The translations under genes were made by a program, and so were the position numbers. Of a DNA stretch of 64,000 bases, positions 52,147-60,945 are shown piece by piece. Source of the DNA: Alphaproteobacteria bacterium. GTDB lineage: Bacteria > Pseudomonadota > Alphaproteobacteria > Rhodospirillales > Rhodospirillaceae. The stretch is taken from NCBI GenBank assembly GCA_003246625.1, contig QJZR01000014.1, forward strand, positions 133,219 through 197,218, written 5' to 3'. Positions within the stretch are counted from its first letter, which is position 1; every line of letters starts with the position of its first letter. Under the pieces are notes generated by a model. It saw nothing but the letters and a program-made list of their open reading frames with translations, had not been told where the DNA came from and did not search any database.

Positions 52147-53180
52147 TTCGGCGTCATTCTGGCCTTGAGGGCGCGGAACGACGATTGCACGAAGGCGCGT
52201 TCGTCGGCGCGCATCGGGATCAGGCCGGACCGGAACAGGCGGCCCTCGTCGCCGATCATCCCGTCGGAAAGGAACGCCTCGACGAAGGGCAGCAGGCCGG
52301 GAATGCGCCCGACGTGGGCGGTCTTGACATAGAGATAAAGCGGCCGCGACAGGGGATAGTTGCCGTCCTCCAGCGCCTCGTCGGAGGGGGCGACGCCTTC
52401 CACCGGCAGGCCGCGCAGGCGGTGCGCGTGGCGCTTCAACGCGCCGTAGCCGACGATGCCCAGGGCCTGCGGATCGTCGAGCAGGCGCTTGACGATCATT
52501 TCGTCGTCCTCGCCCGCGTCGATGAAGACGCCGTCCTCGCGGATGTGGCCGCAGACCTCGCGCACCTTGGCGTCCGACGCCGAAACCGGCAGGTCGGCGC
52601 AGCCCGCGTTCATCACCAGGTGGACGAAGACGTCGCGGGTGCCCGAGGTCAGCGGCGGGCCGTAGATGCGGATCGGCATGCCGGGCAGGCTGGGCGAGAT
52701 GTCGGACCATTGGCGATAGGGGTTGGCGACGGATTTCCCCTTGGCCTTCACCGTGCGCGCCAGCGCCCGCCACAGGGTGGCGCGGGTCACCGGAAAGGCG
52801 GGTGCGGCCAGGCTGCGGGCAAGGACGATGCCGTCGTAGCCGACCTTGAACTCGGCGACGTCGGCGACGCTGTTGGACAGGCAGTGCTCTTCCTCGATCG
52901 GGGTGATCCGGCGCGAAGCAGCGATGATGTCCGGCGAATTCAGGCCGACGTCGGAACAGAAAATCTTGAAGCCGCCGACGGTGCCGGTGGCCTCGATCAC
53001 CGGGCCACGGAAGGGCGTGCCGCGGCCGAAGGTCTCGGCGACCTCGGCGAGGAAGGGATACATGGTCGAGGAGCCGACGATGCGCACGGTCTCGCGTTCC
53101 GCGGCGAAGGCGGCGGGAAACGGAGCGAACAACAGCGTGGCGAACGCGGCAAGGGCGAGAAGGCGCGGCGGCATCGGCAT
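52143..53180 (-). CDS. PstS-like phosphate substrate-binding protein
   Basis: Signal peptide; VRIVGSSTMYPFLAEVAETFGRG; GPPLTSGTRDVFVHLVMNAGC. Confidence 0.85.
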   Translation of the reverse strand: MPMPPRLLALAAFATLLFAPFPAAFAAERETVRIVGSSTMYPFLAEVAETFGRGTPFRGPVIEATGTVGGFKIFCSDVGLNSPDIIAASRRITPIEEEHCLSNSVADVAEFKVGYDGIVLARSLAAPAFPVTRATLWRALARTVKAKGKSVANPYRQWSDISPSLPGMPIRIYGPPLTSGTRDVFVHLVMNAGCADLPVSASDAKVREVCGHIREDGVFIDAGEDDEMIVKRLLDDPQALGIVGYGALKRHAHRLRGLPVEGVAPSDEALEDGNYPLSRPLYLYVKTAHVGRIPGLLPFVEAFLSDGMIGDEGRLFRSGLIPMRADERAFVQSSFRALKARMTPK

Positions 53181-53209
53181 CTCCCGGCAGGGGCGACGGC
53201 CCCGCGGCG

Positions 53210-54727
53210 TCAGGAGACGGCGACCAGGACCCTCAGTCCGAGAAAGATACCGGCGGCCAGGACCGCAGACAAGGGAACGGTGATCAGCCAGGCGGCGACG
53301 ATCGTTTGCAAATGGCGGCGGCGCACCAGACGGCGCTTGTTGGACTTGTGCGTCTTGGTCGCGGCCACGGCGGCGGGAAGAATTCCAGGCTCCTCGACCG
53401 GGAGGGGGGCGGGCGCCGCGTCCTCGGCCGACTGCGGCAGATGGCGCCGCATCACGTTGGTCCAGTACTCGCGCAGGAAACCGACGCCGAAGACGCCGCC
53501 CACCGCGATGTGGGTGGAACTGACCGGCAGTCCCAGGGCGGAGGCCACCAGAACCGTCACCGCCGCCGACAGGGCGATGCAGAAGGCGCGGGTCTGGTCC
53601 AGCTTGGTGATCTTCTCGCCGACGGTGCGGATCAGCTTCGGTCCGAACAGTACCAGGCCGAACGAAATGCCGAGAGCGCCGACCACCAGCACCCACAACG
53701 GCAGCGTCACCTTGCCCGCGATGCCGCCGCCCCCGGCGGCATGGACGATGGCGGCCAGCGGCCCCACCGCGTTGGCGACGTCGTTGGCACCGTGCGCGAA
53801 GGACAGCAGCGCGGCGGAAAAGATCAGCGGCATGGTGAACAGGGAGCTGACCGCCTTGCGGCGGTTTTCCAGGAACGCCGACTGCCGGGCGATCAACGGG
53901 CGCATCGCCGTCAGGGTGACGGCGAAGGCGGCGACCCCCAGGCCCAGGGTCAGCAGCATCGGCGGACGCCAGACGTGCGACAGGCCCTTGAGAATCAGGT
54001 AGACGACGAAACTGGCCGCCAGCATCGCGATCAGCGGCGGGATCCAGCGCCGCGCCGCCGCCAGACGGTCCGGTTGATACAGGATGGCGATCTTGATGAA
54101 GGCGAGGAAGGCGCAGGCGACCACCCCGCCCAGCACCGGCGAAAGCACCCAGCTGGCGACGATGGTCTGCATGGTGTCCCAGGCCACCGCGCCGGGTCCG
54201 GCGGCGATCAGGCCCGCGCCCATCACCCCGCCGACCACCGAGTGGGTGGTGGAAACCGGCGCGCCGATCGCGGTGGCGATGTTGATCCACAGCGCGGCGG
54301 CCAGCAGGGCGGCCAGCATCGCCAGGACGAAGGTGTCGGGGTCGCCCACCTGGGCGGGGTCGACGATGCCCTTCGAAATGGTGGAGACCACGTCGCCGCC
54401 GGCGATCACCGCGCCCCCCGCCTCGCACACCGCGGCGATGGCCAAGGCTCCCATCATCGACAGCGCGCGCGAACCGACCGCCGGGCCGACGTTGTTGGCG
54501 ACGTCGTTGGCGCCGATGTTGAGCGCCATGTAGCCGCCGATCACCCCGGCCAGGACGACGAACCAATAGCGGTCGCCGTCGCCGTTCAGGGTCAGGGTGA
54601 ACAAGAGGACGCCGATCAGGAACAGACCGCCCAGGCCCACTGCGGTCTTGAAGGTGCCCAGACGGTGGGTCGCATCCTCGATCAGGGAGATGCGCTTCAG
54701 GTCCTTGTCGAGGGTGCTGTCGGCCAA
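53210..54727 (-). CDS. PiT family inorganic phosphate transporter
   Basis: MALNIGANDVANNVGPAVGSRAL and FAHGANDVANAVGPLAAI duplicated GANDVAN signature. Confidence 0.95.
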   Translation of the reverse strand: MADSTLDKDLKRISLIEDATHRLGTFKTAVGLGGLFLIGVLLFTLTLNGDGDRYWFVVLAGVIGGYMALNIGANDVANNVGPAVGSRALSMMGALAIAAVCEAGGAVIAGGDVVSTISKGIVDPAQVGDPDTFVLAMLAALLAAALWINIATAIGAPVSTTHSVVGGVMGAGLIAAGPGAVAWDTMQTIVASWVLSPVLGGVVACAFLAFIKIAILYQPDRLAAARRWIPPLIAMLAASFVVYLILKGLSHVWRPPMLLTLGLGVAAFAVTLTAMRPLIARQSAFLENRRKAVSSLFTMPLIFSAALLSFAHGANDVANAVGPLAAIVHAAGGGGIAGKVTLPLWVLVVGALGISFGLVLFGPKLIRTVGEKITKLDQTRAFCIALSAAVTVLVASALGLPVSSTHIAVGGVFGVGFLREYWTNVMRRHLPQSAEDAAPAPLPVEEPGILPAAVAATKTHKSNKRRLVRRRHLQTIVAAWLITVPLSAVLAAGIFLGLRVLVAVS

Positions 54728-54831
54728 CGAATTCCGCCTTTGGACTATCCCGGGCAGGGGCGCCCGAGCGTCATATTAGTTTCGCGGAAGTGTCATAATG
54801 GCTTTGACGCGGCCTGTCATCAGCCGCATTG

Positions 54832-54860
54832 CACGCGCACCGTGTGCGCGTGTGTTTTTA
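54832..54860 (+). terminator. Terminator-like hairpin on + strand with no + strand gene upstream
   Basis: CACGCGCAC-CGT-GTGCGCGTG followed by TGTTTTTA. Confidence 0.45.
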
Positions 54861-54890
54861 TTTTATATCAATGCGTTATGCGGATTTCTG

Positions 54891-54927
54891 AAAATCCGGG
54901 AAGCGCCCGGGCGGGGGCGCTTCCCGG
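54891..54927 (-). terminator. Rho-independent terminator downstream of sulP-like gene
   Basis: 13-bp perfect stem CCGGGAAGCGCCC-N6-GGGCGCTTCCCGG; on minus strand followed by ATTTT. Confidence 0.75.
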
Positions 54928-54937
54928 CGAATCGGGG

Positions 54938-56584
54938 TCACGCGGCGATTTCCGCGGCGCGTTTCAGGGCCTCGATGCGGGTCGGCAGGCGGTTTTCGGC
55001 GGCAATGCCGTCAAGAACCCGCATCCGTTCCAGCAGGTCGGTCGCCTCGCGTCCCTCGCCCGCGACGACCACCGCGATGCCAAGAGCGAGGGAACGTTGC
55101 ACCAGGGCGTCGATGGTCATCACCGTGCTGGTGTCGAAGCTGGTCGCCTCGGAACAGTCGAGAACCACGGCGCGTTCGTCGCCGAATTCCGGCACCGCGC
55201 GGGAAATCGCCTTGGCCGAGCAGAAGCTGAAGGCGCCGGTGAAGCGGATCAGCATGATGCGGCCCTTGCCCTTGGCGAGGAGGGCGTTTTCCTCGTTGTC
55301 CATGGGCAGGCTTTCCCAGTCCTTGCCGACCACCGAGAACTGCTTCAACTGCACGTTCGACATTTTGCTGGCGGAAATCAGCGCCGCCATGACGATGCCG
55401 ATCTCCACCGCCATGATCAGGTCGACCAGGACGGTCAGCAGCAGCACCGTGGTCATGATCAGGATGCCGGTGCGGTGCGCGCCGCGCAGGCGCTTCAGAT
55501 AGTCCCAGTCGATGATGTCCCAGCCGACCTTGAGCAGAATTCCCGCCAGCACCGCCAGCGGAATGTGCTCGGCCAGGGGGGCCAGACCGGCGACCAGGGC
55601 CAGCAGGATCAGCGCGTGCAGCACGCCCGACAGCGGGGTACGCCCGCCGGCGCGGATGTTGACCATGGTGCGCATCGTCGCGCCCGCGCCGGGAATGCCG
55701 CCGAACAGGCCCGCCATCATGTTGCCGATGCCCTGGCCGATCAGTTCCTTGTCGGAACGGTGGTGGGTACCGGTAACGGCGTCGGCGATCAGCGAGGTGA
55801 GCAGGGTGTCGATGGTCCCCAGAAGCGCCAGCACGAAGGCCGAGCCCAGAACCTGCGACAGGGAATCGAGGGTCAGGTGCGGCAGGATCGGCTGCGGCAG
55901 GCCGGTGGGGATCTCGCCGATCACCGGCGCGGCGGGCAGGAACCACAGCGCGCCCAGGGTGCCGACGACCAGGGCGATCAGGGGCGGCGGCACCAGGCGG
56001 GCGACGACGCGGGGGGTGAAGACGACGATGGCCAGGGTGATCAGGCCGATCGCCAGGGCGTCCATCACCGGATGGCCGGCGGCCTGGGGGATTTCGGTAA
56101 TCGCCTGCAGCACGCCGTGTTTCGAGGCGGGGTGGCCGAACAAGGGCGCGATCTCGATGGTGATGATGATGCAGCCGATGCCGCTCATGAAGCCGGAGAT
56201 CACGGTGAACGGCACGAAGGCGACGAAGCGCCCGAGCTTGAGCACGCCGAACAATACCTGCAACGCGCCGCCCAGGATGACGGTGGTGAAGGCCAGCGCC
56301 GGACGGTCGGCGAAGTGGGTGAAGATCGAGGCCATGACCACGGTCATCGGGCCGGTGGGGCCGGAGACCTGGGTGTGGGTGCCGCCGAAGAAGGAGGCGA
56401 AAAGGCCGACGAAAATCGCGCCGTAGAGCCCGGCGATGGCGCCCGCGCCGGAGGCGACGCCGAAGGCGAGGGCCAGCGGCAGGGCGATGATCGCGGCGGT
56501 GACGCCGCCATAGAAGTCGCCGCGCAGGTTGGTGAAGCGCACGTCGGTGATGGCCCCGAGCAGGGAGCCCTTTGCGGTATCCAT
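54938..56584 (-). CDS. SulP family anion transporter with STAS domain
   Basis: Start trimmed to MDTAKGSLLGAITDVRFTNLRGDFYGGVTAAIIALPLALAFGVASG; GPTGPMTVV; STAS AVVLDCSEATSFDTSTV. Confidence 0.92.
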   Translation of the reverse strand: MDTAKGSLLGAITDVRFTNLRGDFYGGVTAAIIALPLALAFGVASGAGAIAGLYGAIFVGLFASFFGGTHTQVSGPTGPMTVVMASIFTHFADRPALAFTTVILGGALQVLFGVLKLGRFVAFVPFTVISGFMSGIGCIIITIEIAPLFGHPASKHGVLQAITEIPQAAGHPVMDALAIGLITLAIVVFTPRVVARLVPPPLIALVVGTLGALWFLPAAPVIGEIPTGLPQPILPHLTLDSLSQVLGSAFVLALLGTIDTLLTSLIADAVTGTHHRSDKELIGQGIGNMMAGLFGGIPGAGATMRTMVNIRAGGRTPLSGVLHALILLALVAGLAPLAEHIPLAVLAGILLKVGWDIIDWDYLKRLRGAHRTGILIMTTVLLLTVLVDLIMAVEIGIVMAALISASKMSNVQLKQFSVVGKDWESLPMDNEENALLAKGKGRIMLIRFTGAFSFCSAKAISRAVPEFGDERAVVLDCSEATSFDTSTVMTIDALVQRSLALGIAVVVAGEGREATDLLERMRVLDGIAAENRLPTRIEALKRAAEIAA

Positions 56585-56958
56585 CAAGAACCACCTTGCA
56601 TCAATGGTCGGACGGCCGCAGGGGCGGGCGGACGGGACGGGGCCGTTCGCGGGTCCACCGCCGCGGGAAGGTCGCGGGCGGCCGGGACAGCGTACATAAC
56701 ACATCGGTAAGGGAAAACCTCTGCAAAATTCGCGCAGGCGGTCCGCGCCGCTTGACGCGGCGCGGCGCAGCCGCGACATTTTGCAGACAGGGGCGGGAAG
56801 CCCCGGACCGAGGCCGCCGTACAAGGGCTTCGCGCCGTCCGGGCCTCCGCCGATCGGGACGCCGCATTCGCGGGTCCGCCAACCGATCGGTCCGCCGCCG
56901 TCGACCGCGCCCGTGGGCGGTCGCAAGGCGCCGGTCCGATCCGACAGGAAAAGGAAAG

Positions 56959-57411
56959 ATGGCGCGCATGTCCGGCACCTTCAACAGCCCGCTGCTTCTC
57001 GGCTTCGACCACTTCGAACGGATGCTCGACCGCATCTCGAAGAGTTCGGCGGAGGGGTATCCCCCCTACAACATCGAGCAGACCTCGGAAAACGGCCTGC
57101 GCATCACCCTGGCGGTGGCCGGGTTCTCGGAAACCGACCTTTCGGTGACGCTGGAGGCCAACCAGCTGACCGTCGCCGGGCGCATCGCCGGGGACGAGGG
57201 CGAGCGCATCTATCTGCATCGTGGCATCGCCGCGCGTCAGTTCCAGCGGAGCTTCGTTCTCGCGGAGGGGATCGAGGTGGTCGGCGCTTCCCTGGACAGG
57301 GGGCTTTTGCATATCGACCTGATGCGCCCGCCGCCGGAAACCCAGGTGCGCGAAATCAAGATCGGCAAGGGCGCGCCGAAACCCGCCCGCATGGCGATCG
57401 ACGGCAAATAG
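56959..57411 (+). CDS. Small heat shock protein Hsp20/IbpA family
   Basis: GFDHFERMLDRISKSSAEGYPPYNIEQTSENGLRITLAVAGFSETDLSVTLEANQLTVAGR. Confidence 0.95.
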   Translation: MARMSGTFNSPLLLGFDHFERMLDRISKSSAEGYPPYNIEQTSENGLRITLAVAGFSETDLSVTLEANQLTVAGRIAGDEGERIYLHRGIAARQFQRSFVLAEGIEVVGASLDRGLLHIDLMRPPPETQVREIKIGKGAPKPARMAIDGK

Positions 57412-57414
57412 CCG

Positions 57415-58290
57415 TCAGTCGGCGGCTTCGCCCGCCAGGGCGGCGCGCCGGTCGCGGAAGATTTCTGCGATCCAGTCCGCGACCCGCCGCACGGCGGGGT
57501 CGCGGCGCAGGGCCTCCGGCATGACCAGCCATGCCGGACGCCGGGGCGCGTCCGGCCATTCCGTCAGCCGCCGCAGCCGGGGGTCGGCGTCGCCGAGGAA
57601 ACAGGGCAGAACCCCGATCCCCGCGCCCTGGGCGACCGCTTCCTTCAGGACTGTGGCATGGCTGCTGCGCAGGGCGACGGGGGCGTCCTGGCGAAGCGTC
57701 CGGCTCCATTGTTCTTCCGGCAGGTCGGCCAGGTCGTCGTCATAGGCGACCCACGGCAGGTTCCGGGCATCCGTCCCGGACGGGGCGTAGGCCGCGAAGC
57801 CGATCTCGCCGACGCGGCGGGAAACGGTGGCGGCATCCCGCGGGCGGGCCAGACGCAGGGCGAGGTCGGCCTCGCGCCGGAAGGCGAGGTCGAGGCGGAC
57901 CGCGGTGGGAATAAGGTCGATGCCGATGTCCGGCGCCACGGCATGCAAGCGGCCGATGGCGGGAACCAGAACCAGTTCGGCCAGGCTTTCGGTGGCGGTC
58001 ACCCGCACGCGGCGGCGCAGGTGCGCGGCGTCGCGGCCGGAGAGAAGCGCCGCCGCGCCCGCCTCTTCCATGCGCGCGGCCTGGGCGACGGTGGCCTCGC
58101 CGAGAGGCGTCGGCCGCCAGCGGCCGTCCTGGCGGACGAACAGGCTTCCCCCCAGGTCTCCTTCCAGGCGGGCCAGACGGCGCCCGACGGTGGCGGCATC
58201 GGTGCGGAGCGAACGCGCCGCCGCCGCGTGGCTGCCCTCGCGCGCCACGGCCAGGGCGAAACGGAAGTTGTCCCAGTCCATCGCTTCCAT
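57415..58290 (-). CDS. LysR family transcriptional regulator
   Basis: MDWDNFRFALAVAREGSHAAAARSLRTDAATVGRRLARLEGDLGGSLFVR. Confidence 0.92.
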   Translation of the reverse strand: MEAMDWDNFRFALAVAREGSHAAAARSLRTDAATVGRRLARLEGDLGGSLFVRQDGRWRPTPLGEATVAQAARMEEAGAAALLSGRDAAHLRRRVRVTATESLAELVLVPAIGRLHAVAPDIGIDLIPTAVRLDLAFRREADLALRLARPRDAATVSRRVGEIGFAAYAPSGTDARNLPWVAYDDDLADLPEEQWSRTLRQDAPVALRSSHATVLKEAVAQGAGIGVLPCFLGDADPRLRRLTEWPDAPRRPAWLVMPEALRRDPAVRRVADWIAEIFRDRRAALAGEAAD

Positions 58291-58379
58291 TGCATTTTTG
58301 TCGGTATCTTTGGCGATAATGCCTGTTTCGCGGTGTTTTTTGCAATGCCAAGTTTGGTCGTCAATCGAGGGAGACGACC

Positions 58380-58991
58380 ATGACGAACGGAACGAAGACC
58401 CCGCCGACCCTGCGGGCCCTGGCGGGACAGTCCGACACCCCGGCGGCCTGGAGCGAGAGCGTGCTGCTGGTGATCGACGCGCAGCGCGCCTACGAGGACG
58501 GCGTCCTGAAGCTGCCGCAGCTGGCGGCGGCGCGGCACCACCTGGCGGAAACCCTGGCGGCCGCCCGGCGCCGGGGGGTGCCGGTGATCCACGTCTGGCA
58601 CGAAGGCGGCGCGGGCGGGCCGTTCGATCCCGAAGCCGTCGGCTTCGCCCCCCTGGCCGAAGCCGTGCCCTTGGCGGGGGAGCGCGCGGTACGCAAGCGG
58701 CTGCCGGATTCCTTCGCCGGGACCGACCTGGAGGCGGCACTGGTCGCCGCCGGACGTTCCGCCTTGGTCGTCGTCGGCTTCATGACTCACATGTGCGTGG
58801 ACGCGACGGTGCGCTCGGCCCTTAACCGCGGCTATCCCTGTTGCGTGGTGGCCAACGCCTGCGCCAGCCGCGACCTGCCGGGACCGGACGGCGGCACGAT
58901 CGCCGCCGGGGCGATGCACGCGGCGGCGCTGGCGGCGTTGGGCGACCGTTTCGCGGTGGTGGTCGGCGACGTCTCGGCGATTCCGGGGTAA
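58380..58991 (+). CDS. Isochorismatase-like cysteine hydrolase
   Basis: VLLVIDAQRAYEDG; VIHVWHEGGAGGPFDP; VVVGFMTHMCVDATVRSA (catalytic Cys). Confidence 0.92.
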   Translation: MTNGTKTPPTLRALAGQSDTPAAWSESVLLVIDAQRAYEDGVLKLPQLAAARHHLAETLAAARRRGVPVIHVWHEGGAGGPFDPEAVGFAPLAEAVPLAGERAVRKRLPDSFAGTDLEAALVAAGRSALVVVGFMTHMCVDATVRSALNRGYPCCVVANACASRDLPGPDGGTIAAGAMHAAALAALGDRFAVVVGDVSAIPG

Positions 58992-59007
58992 GGCCGCCGG
59001 GCGGTCC

Positions 59008-59430
59008 TCAGTCGGAGGGCAGCGAGGGCAGGGGCAGGAAGCGGGCGACGATGTCGCGCGCCAGCCTGACCGGGCGCTTGCTCACCGAATCGAGGCAGCA
59101 CCAGCAGCTTTTGATTTCCGCCAGAGTCTGGTCGCCCCGGTCGATGCGTGCCCGGTAGAAGGCCTTGGCCCCGTCCAGTTTCTCCAGCAGCAGCCGTACC
59201 ACCACGTGGTCGTGCGGCAGGGCCGGGCGGCGATAGCGGATGTCGTGCCCCAACGCCACCCAGAGGCGGGTCGCCACCGCTTCCCTCGGCGCGAAGCGGC
59301 GCCAATGGCGCAACACGGCGGTCTGTACCCAGCGCAGGTAGACGGCGTTGTTGACGTGTCCCATGTCGTCGATGTCGCCGTCGGCGACGTCGATCGGGAA
59401 GTCGAAGCGGGAATGGGGTTGTGTCGGCAT
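59008..59430 (-). CDS. Acyl-CoA thioesterase, 4HBT/YbgC-like hot-dog fold
   Basis: FPIDVADGDIDDMGHVNNAVYLRWVQTAVLRHW. Confidence 0.87.
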   Translation of the reverse strand: MPTQPHSRFDFPIDVADGDIDDMGHVNNAVYLRWVQTAVLRHWRRFAPREAVATRLWVALGHDIRYRRPALPHDHVVVRLLLEKLDGAKAFYRARIDRGDQTLAEIKSCWCCLDSVSKRPVRLARDIVARFLPLPSLPSD

Positions 59431-59518
59431 GGCCGGGCTCCTCCGTGGGTGCAACGGCGGGAGGAACCATAGGCGCATTTCCGGTGCGGGAAAAACCGGT
59501 TTTTCCGAAAACCGGGAT

Positions 59519-59983
59519 TTAGGCGGCGCGGGAGCGTTCGGAATCGAGAAGCAGGGCGTAAAGCGCGTCGGATTCGGTGGCGCCGCGCAGTTTTTCGCAG
59601 GTGCCCTTGTCGCGCAAAAGGCGGGAGACGCGGGCCAGCGCCTTCAGGTGGTCGGCGCCCGCGCCCTCGGGGGCGATCAGCAGGCAGATCAGGTCGACCG
59701 GCATGTCGTCCACCGAGTCGAAGTCCACCGGCTGGTCGAGACGGGCGAACACGCCGTACAGGCGGTCGATGCCGGTCAGCTTGGCATGGGGAATGGCGAT
59801 GCCGTTGCCGACGCCGGTGGAACCCAGGCGCTCGCGTTCGAGCAGGCCTTCCAGCACCTCGCCCTCGTCGAGTCCGATCACCTCGGCCGCCTTCTGGGCA
59901 AGAAGCTGCAACGCCTGTTTCTTACTGTTCGCCTTAAGGGCGGGGATCACGGCGTTCGGTGCGATCAGGTCTGCAAGGGTCAT
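59519..59983 (-). CDS. ptsN: PTS IIA-like nitrogen regulatory protein PtsN
   Basis: LLERERLGSTGVGNGIAIPHAKL with phospho-His; next to hpf and rpoN. Confidence 0.95.
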   Translation of the reverse strand: MTLADLIAPNAVIPALKANSKKQALQLLAQKAAEVIGLDEGEVLEGLLERERLGSTGVGNGIAIPHAKLTGIDRLYGVFARLDQPVDFDSVDDMPVDLICLLIAPEGAGADHLKALARVSRLLRDKGTCEKLRGATESDALYALLLDSERSRAA

Positions 59984-60125
59984 TGTCTTCCTCGATCCAT
60001 CCACGCAGGCCCGAACGAAGGGTCGGGCCGCGTTGGCCGCCTTTTTCTCAAGGCGACGGAGCCGCGGTTTGGCGGCTCCGGTCGGCCTTTCAGCGATTCT
60101 GTCGTCGCTTGCGGCGTGTGGCGGT

Positions 60126-60704
60126 TCAGCCTTTGCTGTTGGTTGCCTCGGGATCTACCCAGCCGATATTTCCGTCCTGCCGACGGTACACCATGTTCAG
60201 GCGACCGTGGGAGCTGTTCCGGAACAGAATGGCGTTTGCGTCGGAAAGGTCAAGTCGCATTACCGCGCCGGAAACGGTGCAGGTGGGGATCGACTGGCTG
60301 ACCTCGGCGACGATCACCGGGTTGGATTCCTCCTCGGGCAGTTCGGCGTCGGCGGGTTCGGGCCGGATGATGAACTGCTGCGCGAGGATACCCTCCTCGG
60401 CCTTGGGCTTGTTGTGGTCGGTCAGGCGACGTTTGTAGCGGCGAAGCTGCTTGGCGATTTTCTCGCTGGCGGCATCGAAAGCGGCATAAGGATCGGCGCC
60501 AGCGGCGGCGGACTGCAGGGTCAAGCCGCGAATCGGATGCACCGAAATGTCGGCCCGGATCAGGTGCGCGTCCTTCGAGACGATCACGGCCGCGTCGATG
60601 GCGCGGTCGAAATACTTCTCGACGAGCTGCGTCAGGGTCTGGTCGGCATGTGCGCGGAACGAGTCCCCAAGGTCGATCTGTTTGCCTTTGACGGTAATTT
60701 CCAT
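60126..60704 (-). CDS. hpf: Ribosome hibernation promoting factor (long form)
   Basis: MEITVKGKQIDLGDSFRAHADQTLTQLVEKYFDRAIDAAVIVSKD; C-terminal domain with NAILFRNSSHGRLNMVYRRQDGNIGWVDP. Confidence 0.95.
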   Translation of the reverse strand: MEITVKGKQIDLGDSFRAHADQTLTQLVEKYFDRAIDAAVIVSKDAHLIRADISVHPIRGLTLQSAAAGADPYAAFDAASEKIAKQLRRYKRRLTDHNKPKAEEGILAQQFIIRPEPADAELPEEESNPVIVAEVSQSIPTCTVSGAVMRLDLSDANAILFRNSSHGRLNMVYRRQDGNIGWVDPEATNSKG

Positions 60705-60945
60705 GGCGTTCGTCCTACCTGACTGGGGTGGCGCCGGAAAGGCGTCTCCCGATGAACACGATCAAGTTCGGAGGGGGGCGATGGCGTCCGCGTCCTCCGG
60801 GAGCCCCGGTCGTGCCGTGGCGGCGGAGGCGGGAAGCTAAAGTGCCCTCCCGTTTTCGTCAAGTCATCCGTGCTGCCTCGTCGGTTGTTGATCCCCATGA
60901 TTCAGATATGGGGAGGCATCGGCGGGTTGTCGCGGGGGGCGAGGA

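Noticed and set aside
54768-54820. TGTCAT-like repeats upstream of PiT that could form a Pho box
   Set aside because: GCGTCATATTA and GTGTCATAATG are 22 bp apart but the middle unit is degenerate and orientation is opposite to PiT; too weak to claim.
53306-56710. 1134-aa + strand ORF in the track
   Set aside because: Antisense to PiT and SulP; composition rich in G, R, Q, D, H, typical of the complement of GC-rich coding DNA; the minus-strand genes have clear family motifs.
56585-56958. Possible RpoH promoter or ROSE thermometer before hsp20
   Set aside because: A CTTGAC element is present but no convincing -10 or U(U/C)GCU anti-SD motif near the start codon was found.
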